From Fragum whitleyi (taxonomy: Eukaryota > Mollusca > Bivalvia > Cardiida > Cardiidae): a stretch of 64,000 nt of DNA. The stretch covers positions 50,320,517-50,384,516 of the forward strand of contig OX411543.1 of the NCBI GenBank assembly GCA_948146395.1, read 5' to 3'. The notes under the pieces were generated by a model. The model made no database searches. It was given only the letters and a program-made list of their open reading frames with translations, and was not told the origin of the DNA. The translations under genes were made by a program, and so were the position numbers. This document shows, piece by piece, positions 13,401 to 25,400 of this stretch. The stretch's first letter is position 1, and the number at the start of each line of letters is the position of its first letter.

Positions 13401-16400
13401 TGCCATTGCTTGATTGCTTTTGACATTGAATGTGTAGGCACACACCTGAAATGAAAACATGTCAAGTGAACGGAGGAACAACGTCATAAAGTTTTTGGTT
13501 GCCACAAAGCAGGCTCTATAAAACAAGTTGTTGCAAATGACTTTGTTGTTTCTGGACATCTTGTACCTCTGGCATCAATATAACATGCCTCACAGCGTTA
13601 TAATTGCAATCAAATAAAATAAAGAATTCTGCTTGGTTTAAATCGCATCATGTGGGGAAATCCATTGCATTTTATTTCTGTATAAAATGCAATAGGTCTT
13701 TCGGGAAACCCTCGACCTTGGATCTGCAAGTCCTGTGTTGTTGGAACTCGAATTAACCTAGTTCCCGATCATCAACGCAACTTTGCTATTTAATCTATCA
13801 TAAATAAAGATATTTTTGAAAGAATTTAAGATTACAAGCATGCAGTTCTGATTCTGAGCCGATGTAAACTTAGTAAACAGTCGTCGAAGAACATCAAGCA
13901 ACCCTCTAAACTAAGACTGACCACGCTGTTTTAGTTTAAAAATACAGACACACTTGGCTGAAACAAGTTTTTTGTCATAAGTACCTCTGCAAATTTCAAA
14001 GTTATTGTTTATTTGTGTATCATTTGTTTTGTTTTATGACATTTCACTTTGATAGTGAGATAAACAAAAAATACACGATGTGAAAATAGATTGTGTAATC
14101 TATACGCGCAGAAAGTAGACTTGAAGCTTTACAGTTTGGCCGATTATTTAATAGTTTCTTTGATCCAGAGGATTGCAATTATAAGGGACGAGAGTATTTT
14201 TCACTGCGGTTATTGGGGTATAAAGTGTAATTGCCTTAGCATATGGGCGTTATTTGCCATGTGCTAAGGCAATTGCACTTTATACCCCAATAAACGCAGT
14301 GAAAAAGACACTCATTCCTATAATGTATAGAGCCAGATCAGTCTGTCGCTGGATGACAACGTTCGTCCAGGTAGTCAAATGACGTATGGATATTTGGGAT
14401 TTTTCAATCTAACTACTAAGTCAACGAATACTTAGGTCCCCAGTCTAAGTAGGATCTCTCATGAGTAAGTGTGGAACCGGATAAGAGAGGTCAAGTTTGC
14501 CACTATAAGACACGTGCGATGTAACGTCCTCAATCGTCTCTTTAACAAATCTTTATTCAAAAACGTAATTTCGTTTTAATACATTGTGAAGAGGGATTAA
14601 CTTCACCTTCATTATTTATGTCTAAATTAAAATCTGCATATAGATAAAATGTCAAAGAACTTTTTTTGAAGAATATTGATAGATTTGAAGAATTATTCAT
14701 ATTTGTTACCCATCAGGCAAGAAGGGATGGTCTGGGAACTCTGTTAAATGTTTATATGAAAAAAAAGATTGGGTTCTAGTACAGGTCAACCAGTGGTCTC
14801 AATTCAAAGATTCTTTTACTGGAAGGTTGATTGATCATTCTAGATTCAGAAAAGTACAAAATGCTTCTATCCTAGTCAGTCTGCACAATCCAACTAGAGA
14901 AGATAGTTTACCCACTATCCTGATGGTCATTTTTTGCTCACCTGAACACAACCTGCTCAGGGGGAGCTTTTAGAGTGGTGCTGAGTCTGTTGTGTGTCGT
15001 CTGTCGTCAACAATCATAAAAACTTCTTCAACTCCTGAACCACTGGGCAGATTTTAATGAAACTTTGCAAGAATGTTCCTTTGGTGACCCTCTTTAAAAA
15101 TAGCTTGCTAAATTCTGATTGACTCATAAATATGGGTGTGGCAGGGCATGGTGTTTTTTCACTTTGAAATCTTTGAACAATGTCTTTCCTGAACCACTGG
15201 GCCGATTTAAATGAAACTTTACCAGAATGTTTCTTGGGTGACCCTTTTTCAATTTTTTTTGTGAAATTTTGATTGGCCAATAAATATGGGCGTGGCAGGG
15301 TCAGGCCTTATATGAGCCTGAAATCTTTGAACAACATCTCCTGAACCACTGGGCCAATTTCAATGAATCTTTACCAGAATGTTTCTTGGGTGACCCTTTT
15401 TCAATTTTTTTTGTGAAATTTTGATTAGCCAATAAATAAGGGCGTGGCAGGGTCAGGCTTTATTTGAGCCCGAAATCTTTGAACAACATCTCCTCTTGAA
15501 CCACTGGGCTGATTCCAATGAAACTCTACCAGAATGTTTCATGGGTGACCCTTCTCAAAAATTGTTTGTGAAATTTTGATTGGCCCATAAATAAGGGCGT
15601 ACAGGGCAGGGCTAATTTTGAGCCCAAAATCTTTTAACAACTTCTCTTCCTGAACCACTGGGCTGATTTCAATGAAACTTTACCAGAATGTTCCCTGGGT
15701 GACCCTCTTCAAAATTTGTTTGCAAAATTGGCCCATTAATATAGGCTTGGCAGGGCAGGGCTTATTTTGAGTCTTCTCTGTAATGAGTGGGTAGGAAGGG
15801 TCTATTTTCACTTTAAATTCTTGGGATTACATCTCTTCAACAATTAGGCAAACATGAATGAAACTTTGTCAGAAAGTTACTTGGATGTGTTCCACCAGAC
15901 CAATAAAATTCAGGTGAGCAGTTTAGGGCCATTCTGCCTCCTTGTTTACAATTTTGTACTTGAAACATTTAGAAATGAGGTTTTTGTCCTAAAATTACAA
16001 AATTTTGATTGAATTTCTCCATAAAAGTGGAAGAATTAGGCAACAGAGACGGGGTTGTTTGAACCTCCTAAATTGCCTCTGGATCTATCACTGCACATTG
16101 AGCTCAAGATTGAGGTTAGTTCTTGTGATGAATCAGTGTCAGGTCATCTAACTGTCTGTGTGTCTGTCTGCCTTTCCTTAGACAATTGATAATGAATCAA
16201 AAAATGTGCCAAACTAAAAGAAATCTTTCTAAGGCCAAACAATATCAAATTTATGAATAGACGATTGCTTTAATGATCTTTGCCAAACAAATTTTAAGTT
16301 ATCAATTTATGATCAACCTATTTTGTGGATACTGGCTCGTTGGCCGAGTGGTTAGCATGCTCGACTCGTAACCTGGTGGTTGCGGGTTCGAGCCCCACCG

Positions 16401-19400
16401 GAGGCGGGTAGTGTATTTGGGTAGGACACTTTACAGACAGGGCCCCAGTCCACCCAGCTGTAAAAAATGGGTAGCAGCGGTTAGAACCCATTGCCTCTCT
16501 CTCAATGTGTAGGATAAGATCTGGAAAGAGTTAGGACCATGATGGAAATAAGAGTCATTTGACCCTTTATCGTGTTATCCTCGAGTGACAATAAAAAAAA
16601 AAATAAAATAAAATAAACCTCGGATGTTTTTGGCACTCATTGGAGTCTTCTTGCTACAGTTAACAACATCGTGAAATTGACATTGTGAATGATTTTAGAA
16701 TGATTTTGGAATGAATGTTTTGAGCAAGCTTTGAGTGAATTTAATGGGAGGTAATCCTATATCGCAAATTTTGTCCAGGATGAACAAAATTAGTGATACT
16801 GATTACCTCCCTTTAATAAAAATTGCATACAAGTTCTAAACATAGCTTCCTATCTCTTAAAGAACCTTTGAGAAGCTAACAATTTGAATTATGTCAGTGA
16901 AATCGCGATTTTTCTCTATCAAAATGTATTTTGAATGACGTTGATTCTAATCTTTTCAATGGGTTTAAGCGTTTTTGAATGTGAGATAGCAGTCGGAGGC
17001 TAGGAAAGGGTGTTATGGTAGTACAGGTGAAAGAAATACCAGGAATCCATTGTTAGGTGCTCCGGCCCCGCGGATATAACTGCCAAATTGTTGAAAGCAG
17101 CGTAAAACCCATTCAAACAAACAAACAAAACCTTATTTTGATATTTTTATATTACTTTCAACAGACTCAAAAAGCCAGTAAGAGGGGTTCTACAGAGAGA
17201 AACAGACATGCTTATCACTGGAAAAAGACATCCTTACATGTCAAAATACAAGGTCAGTTCAAATGTTTGTTGTCTTACGTTCTTATAATGGATGAAAATT
17301 ACTTTGAACCTAACCATTCTCTTTCTGAATTTTGGCTCACCTGTGCAAGAAGTGTCCAAAGTGAGCTTTTCTCTTTTGTTGTGTGTTGGCCATTAGACTG
17401 GCTCTGGTCCCACTGATTGGAAGTATTGTGAAATGAGCAATTAAACTAGACAAAGTATAATTCTTACCTGCTTATCTTCCTCTTACTTGCCTGTCAGTTT
17501 TTTGAGAATATTTATTTGGAAGATGAAATAAAGAAACAAGAGAGGTGAACCTAATTATTAAACACAAACTGACAGTCTTGGAGCCCGGCTAGTTGGTCAT
17601 CAACAGCTAATGTGCACTCTAGCGGTCACATATGTGGCTCAAACTATTGAAACTTGGTCAGAGTGTTTAACTATGGACCTCTGACAAGCTTTACTTTGGG
17701 TCATGTGGGATCAAAAACTTGGTCAAAGGGTTAAATCTTAGAACAGGTGTGACTAGATTGTCTTGAAACATGGTCAGAATCAATTTCTTTAAAATGTCTC
17801 CTGAGCAGGAGGTGCTCAAGAGGAGCTTTTTGAGGATCACCTTGAGTCTCCTGGGTGTATTGAGTTGTAGGTCATGCATATGGGTCATCAACTTCTTTAA
17901 ACACCTTCTCCTCCAAAACTGTTGGGCCAACTTCAATGAAACCTTGACAGAATATTCCTTTAGTGACCCTCTTCCAAAATTTTTTGCCAAATTCTGATTG
18001 GCCCATAAATGTGGTTGTGGCAGGGTATAGCAATTTTCACTATGAAATCTTTGAATGACCACTTTGAATAACTACTTGTGAAATTCTGATTGGCCCATAA
18101 AAATGGATATGACAGGACTTTGAAATTTTTGAATGACATCTCCTCCTATACCTCTTGACTGATTTCAGTGAAATTTTACAGAATGCTCCTTGGCTAAAAT
18201 TCTTTCAAAATTGTTTGATAGGCCCATAAAAATGGGTATGGCATTTTTTAACTTTGAAAACTTTGCAGTACATCCCTTCCAAAACCACTCTGTCCATTGC
18301 AATGAAATTTTCCCAGAGAGTTCTTTGGGTGACTCTCTTCCAAAATTGGGAAGATATAATTGCTTGATCTTTTCTTCTTTAAACTCTATTGACTTTTGGT
18401 CATGTTGGGTCAAAACTAGGTGATTGGGTCAAGTCTTAGAAAAGTCTTGGGTAGACTGTAGAGGTCAAATTTATTGCCAAATTGTCTTGAAAATTGGTTA
18501 GAGGTTTTGTCTACAAGATAGCTTAGACAGTTTGACTTTTGGTCAAGTGGTGTTAAAACTAGGTCTTGCGGTTAAATCTTATAAAAACATTGTGTGCAAT
18601 ATTGAATTTAAGGTCTCAACTATTTCCTCAAATGTCTTGAAGCTTATTAAAAGCATTTGTCTACAAAGTATTGTGGACATGGCTGAATTTGGATATTGCG
18701 GGATCAAAAATCTAGGTCATGGGGGTCAAAAATTCGAGAAAATCAATTCAGCACATTTGTGACCCTTCTGTCTAGAAACTTTGTCAAAATATTTGTCAGC
18801 ATGCAATCTTGAGTAAGACTGAATTTTGGTGGTGTGGGATCAAAGGAAATACTAAATTAAGTTTGGCTTTCAAAAGCTCACCTGAGCACATGGTGCTCAA
18901 GGTGAGCTTTTGTGATCATTGAATGTCTGTCGCCTGTCATGTGTTGTGTGTGGTCTGTCGTTTGGCATCAACAATTTAAGTGTTAACACTCAAGAGGCCA
19001 CAAATATGATCCAAACTTCATTAAACATGGTCAGAATATTAATCAGATCATAAGGATGAATCCTATCAAAAATGGGAAGGATCCATACCATATCACGGGA
19101 AAAGGGGCTTTAATGACAATATTCTTATTAACACTCTAGAGACCACAAATAATGTCCAACCTTCATGAAACTTTGTAAGAATGTTGACAAAGTCACAAGG
19201 ATGAATCCTATTGAAAATGGGAGGGATCCATGCCATATCACAAGAAAAGGGACCTTAATGACAATTTTCTTGTTTACAGTCTAGAGGCCAAAAATATGGC
19301 CCATTCTTCATGAAACCTGGTTGGAATGTTGACCAAGTCACAAGGATGAATCCTATCGAAAATGGGAAGGATCCGTACCATATCACGGGAAAAGGGGCCT

Positions 19401-22400
19401 TAATGAAAATTTTCTTATTAACACTCAAGAGGCCAGAAATATGGCCTAATCTTCATGAAACATGGGCAGAATGTTGGCCAAGTCACAAGGATGGACCCTA
19501 TTGAAAATGGGAAGGATCAATGCCTTATCATGGGAAAAGGGCCTTAATGACAATTTTCTTGTTTGAACTCTAGAGGCCCTTCATGAAACTTGGTCAGAAA
19601 AGTGGTCAAGTCACAAGAATGAACCCTATTGAAATAGGAAAGATCCATGCCATATTACAGGAAAAGGGGTTTTAACGATAATTTTCTTGTTATAACTCTA
19701 GAGGTAACAATTTTGGCCCAAACTTCGTGAAACTTGGTTTTGTGTAGAAATTATCTCCTTTATGAAATCTGCCTATTAAATTGATGTGATGTCCCAGGGG
19801 TCAAAGAGGCGCTGGTAAGCAATCTAGGACCATCTTGGTCCTCTTGTTTTGAGAAAATGAGAGGTATTGCTTTAGATTTGGTCTTGCTGTTTGCGGTGTT
19901 GTCTTCCCTAAGACATACACTTGAAACTTGGCAACACATGTTCACTAACAAAGGTACAATTCATATCATCAAAGAGGGTAGATGCATTTTGTGCAAACTA
20001 TGCCCCTTTTTGTCTTTTTTTTCCCGATTTCTAGCACCCAACATTCAAGTTTAAGCATCAATTGGTCGTGCTCTTGTTTACATCCCACATTAATTCAAAC
20101 TTCATTAACATAAATACATATTGTTCAGATCTATTAGGTCATAGGAAGCTAGGCTTTTATTTTCAGAGTGTGAGTAGAACATATTTACTTTAGAATGTTA
20201 TGTTTGAAATGTTATAACAATCAATAAAACAAAGAGCAAAACAACAAATAATTCATGGGGTCAGCCAAATACTATTGTAAGTGCCTATATATTCATAGGC
20301 ACTTACAATAGTATTGCACTGAAACCTCAATATGTGTAATTTCAGGTGGGCTTTACAAAGGATGGTAAAATCAAAGCAGTAGATGTCCAGTTTTACAATA
20401 ACGGAGGCTGCACTGTGGACTTTTCACCAGCTGTAAGTACATGTTAATCACTATGCTCAACAAACTTTGTCAAGTCAAATATATAACAGCATAGGAGTTT
20501 TTTTGTTTAAAGAGAGTAGATATGATGTAAATGATATTAGTTTTTCAGAGTATAAGGTATCATTTGAGCTAATGGCATCAATAATCACTTTATCAGTTTA
20601 ATGCAGATTTGTAATATTTTCATTATACACCCCTTGGCTTCATGGTATTAAATTATAAGATATGAAAAGAGTTTTTTTTTTTAAATTTCATTGAGGTATG
20701 AAACTAAAAACCTAATTGCACTTTCCATTTTCATTCAGTGTGATTATGTTTTTTAGTTTCATACCTCAATGAAATTAAAAAAAAATACTCTCTTAATCTC
20801 TTAAACACTCTTAAATATCCCTTTTACTTACTATAAATTGAGTATTTCTTAGTGGCTGACAGCGGTTTAGAAAGTTCATATTTTAGAGGGACAGAAATGT
20901 TTGTTTTAAATTTTTATAAAACACTTATTTAAGTGATGTTCTAAATGTCACATGATCAATAAATGGCCAATTTTTAGCTAAAATATGAAAAAAAAAAGAC
21001 CTTGTTTGTGAAAACCTGTTTTCCAGTAAATCTGTATGCTGCAGAATCCTACTGTATACAAAGCTTTGGCAGGCAGTAGTGTAAACTTATATCAGCCTGC
21101 ACAGATGAGCAGTCAAATCTACATTGCTTGCTTTCTACTTAATAATTGTAGGAAAACTTGAGCAAGAGTGGTTAAAAAGAATAGTTATCATGTATATGTA
21201 TTTGAAACAAAATTTAATTCAGTAAAGTCAAAATTAACAAAAAAATCAACAACTTCATGACCTATATTCCCAGAATGAAGAATAAATGGCATTTTTACAT
21301 TTTTTACAGGTGATGCAATATTCATTTGTTGGGTTTGATAATGGTTACAAGTTGGACAATCTAGCAATGACTGGCTATGTATGTAAGACAAACACGCCAT
21401 CAAATACTGCATTTAGAGGATTTGGTAAGCCACAGGCTGCATTAGTTATGGAAGAAATAGTGTACAAAATTGCATGCCACCTTGGTATTTCACAACACTT
21501 GGTAAGTTCATATCTTATGTTTATCTGCTACATACAAAAGTGTATCAGAAAGATAATTTTGAGCTTGACTGTTTTTGGAGAACACCTGAAGTATTGTGAT
21601 CACCTTAGTGTTGTTCATGTTAGTGTTGGCTTTTGCAATTAATGGCGTGACAAACATAAACCTTGGTCATATTTCTGTTGGTATTGAAGATATCTTAATG
21701 AAACTTTGCATGTGTGTTCACCATCAAAATACCTACCCAGACTATCAAGAGGGACAATTATGGAATCATTCTTGTAAGAGTTATGCCCCTTTTGGACTAA
21801 AAATTTATGCAATATTCAACACCTGCAGCGCTGCATTCCACTCATAGGTGGTGCTCTTGTTAAATCTCATTCTTGATGAAACCACATGCATTTTATCCAG
21901 ATGATATATTGCACCACATCATTTAAGATTTTTCTTGAACATCAGTCACACAGTGATTTGGTAATTTAGAGATGTTGTCTTTACATCTCCAAAAGTCATT
22001 GCTTATAGTAAGACCTTTAACTGGATACCAACATAATAAAGTTCAGTGCCTTGTTTTCAAGGTTTTAATGCTCAATATAACTTTGGAATGGTAATACGCT
22101 GAGTCTTCACGTTTTGTACAAACTTCAAGGTTATCTGTAAAGGTCATTCTTCAAGATCAATTTGTGTAAAATAAAAACTTTGACAAAGGCTATAACTCTG
22201 AAATGGTAAGTAGGACAGTATACATTTTTACTCCTTGTAACAATACCTTCAGTTGATATTGGTAATTTATTTGGAATGATAACAAATAGGGTCTTCGTAT
22301 TTCACATGTGTTTTTCTTGTGACATGATGTTTCTGTTTGTACAATATCAATGTCACCAGTCCTTTTTCAAGATCAAACTTTTTGCTTAATCAAAACTTAA

Positions 22401-25400
22401 TCATTTGTCATAACTTACATAATATGTAAGCAGTATTTTAAGTGTTATTATTTCACATATGTTCTGCTTCTTACAAGACCTTCTGTTGGTGCCAACTTCG
22501 TAGTAATCAATGAGGTTCAAGGTAAATTCAATGCCCACCACATTGATAGACCAGGGGTATATTGATTTACCATTGTCTGTCTGTCTGCAAAATTGTAACC
22601 TGTGAATTAAACATTTTCCAATAACTTCAACAGGTATAAATGTTCATATTTGGAATCATTTTTCTTCAATCTGCATCCTTGAAGGTCAAGAATAATTTCA
22701 TCTGACTTAGGTCAATTATCAAGGTCAAACTAATAAATAGAGAATAATATGTTAGTGTCTTAAAATATCAATGTTATCTGGACGAGGTTGGGAGAAATTA
22801 TTATGACGAGGCTTTGCTAAGTCATGATAATTTCTCACTGCCGAGACCAGATAACATTGATATTTTAAGACACTTACATGTAATTCTGTTTTCCATGCAA
22901 TCATTTTAAGCGGTTAATTATAATAAACCCTTAAAAATCAAAGAAATTCAGGTGAAAGTGTATGCAAATTGTTTCTAAAAATAGACTGCCTGATATCGTG
23001 TGATGTTATCAGACAGGCAGTATCTAGTCAATACAGGCTTCATTGCATGATAAAAAGGATTGATGGCTCAACTCAAAACGATTGTAACTCCCTATAACTA
23101 TATAGGGAGATACAACTGTTTGCTCTGAGCCATCAAAGTGCTGTAACAAGGACATTACATTTGACAACCCTTCTTGAGCTTGGTCAAATTTGTGCAAAAA
23201 CAAGCATTAGTCAATGGTAAGTGATAGAGCCTTCATATTTGACTGACAAGTGATTGTGACAAGGCCTTTTGATTGTAAACATATTCAGATTTAATCAAAT
23301 TAAATTTGGTGTAAAGTTATTTGTTTTGGTAAGTGATAGAGCCTTCATATTTGACTGACAAGTGATTGTGACAAGGCCTTTTGATTGTAAACATATTCAG
23401 ATTTAATCAAAATTAAATTTGGTGTAAAGTTATTTGTTTTGAAAAATGGCTGCAAGTAAGAACCATCTGTAAGGTAAACTTTATTATGCTACTTAATTCC
23501 ATATTTATGTATCTTAACAAATGACCCAAGGGAAAAACCATTGAACAAAAGTCTTGACTCTTATGTCATTCCAATTATATTTACCTTGCAGCCTCTCTAA
23601 CAATCAGAATGCACAAAATTGTTTCACAAAACAGATTATGACTATGGGAGAAACAAAATTCACATGTAAAGCTTCAAAAATGATAAAAGTCGTATTTCAA
23701 AAAAACCCTGAACTTTTTGTGTTCAGTTTGTACTATCATGATATTGTTTAACCCTTTCCTGTTTTACTTAATTTTGGACCTGTCCAAATTCAAAGGTTCT
23801 GCAGACGAAAATTAAAAGTTGATTTAATTTGAAAAATCACCACTCAGTAGGGTAGAAAATAGTGTGGAAAACGAAGAAATTGCTTGTCAGAAGCAATTTT
23901 TTCTTTTTTCACAATGTTTTCTCAATCATAAAATCACAGGCACGTAAAAAGCAGAGTTTAAACAGCAAAGGGTTAAGTCTACAAGAGTGTTATTTTTGAT
24001 TGATGACCTAAATTAAAACTAACACTTTATATTCAAGGTTCGAGAGTTGAACTTGTATGAAGAAGGGCAGATGACTCCATATGGAATGAAATTGGAGAAC
24101 TGCACAGTGAGAGAATTATGGAATCAGTGTAAAACAGAGAGCAGATATGAAGAAAGACTGAAAGAAGTTCAGGAATTCAATAAGTATGATTACCAGAGAT
24201 TAATGGCTGAACAAGAAACAGTTGTAACTGCCTATATGTTAATAGGCAGTTACAACTTTTTCATGAGAACATTTGCAATGTAATGCTAGTAATGCTGAAT
24301 TAAATTTAGCTCAAATACGTAAAAATCAAAGTTTAAATTGTTGCTCAATACTAATTTTTGTCATGCTTAACCTAGAACAACCCTGCTTTGACAGAAGATA
24401 AAGACAAAGACCTGTCTGGACATAATTTATGTGTGTTTTGATCAGAGTTCATGCCATTTGGCTTTTTCTTCTTTAAACCAGAAATGCTTGACAATTTTTA
24501 TGCCCCTTTATCGAGAGATCGGGGGCATATTGTTTTACTCATGTCCGTCTGTCTATCTGTCCATCCGTCTGTCTGTCTGTCCGTCCGTACGTACGTCCGT
24601 CTGTCCGAAAACTTAACCCGAAAACTTAACCTTGCCAATATCTTCAAGCCTATTCAAGATACAAAGCTAATATTTGGCATGATGATAGATCCCAATGATC
24701 CGCATCCGCTGGTACCAGAGTCAAGGTCATCTGTCAAGGTCATCTGTCAAGGTCAAACTTTGAAAAAAATGCCGTTAAGGTGGCATTCGTGTTTCACAAA
24801 CACATCCTGTTTTTTGTTTTTTTTTTAAATAAATATTGATTCACATTAGTGCATTCAAAGCTTTCAATGCATTTTTGCAAGCATTTTTATTTTGCATATC
24901 AAGGGTTAAATTAAAATCATTTGGGTTTTATAAGCTTGGCTGTTTTTGGAGAAAGGTATTACTATAGTCTTGATGTCTTCTGAATTGTCAACAACAGCCT
25001 GAATCATCATTTATTTTGTGCAAAAACTTTGAGATTATATAAGACTTTCACTTGAAAATTTGAATGAATTTTCATTATCAAAGGAGCAACCTATACAACC
25101 ATCTGAGATATTTTTTTGTACGAAATTTTGAACAAATTATGCTTCTTTTACTTTAGAAATCTTTTAAACTATCCAGCAAAGGAAATTCACAATTCAATTT
25201 GATTGTAAACAAAAGCTGAGGCTTATATAGTGTCTGTCTGGGAGAATAACTCCCATGTTAATGGATACATTTAAAATAATTTCACATAAAGAAAGATATG
25301 CCCTTTGATAGAATCTTCACTGTATCTCTAAGGTCAAGGTCAAACTGAAGGTCAAGGTCAAATTAAATAATATAACTTCTACATTTATCAGTGGATTTCA

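Noticed and set aside
16333..16410. Functional tRNA-Thr gene
   Set aside because: The A and B boxes are good, but the anticodon stem does not pair and the sequence continues into a SINE body with an A-rich tail; a second copy exists at 169.
17691..18423. Overlapping 75-123-codon frames on both strands
   Set aside because: They fall entirely in GCTCACC-family monomers, and similar frames appear in every array.
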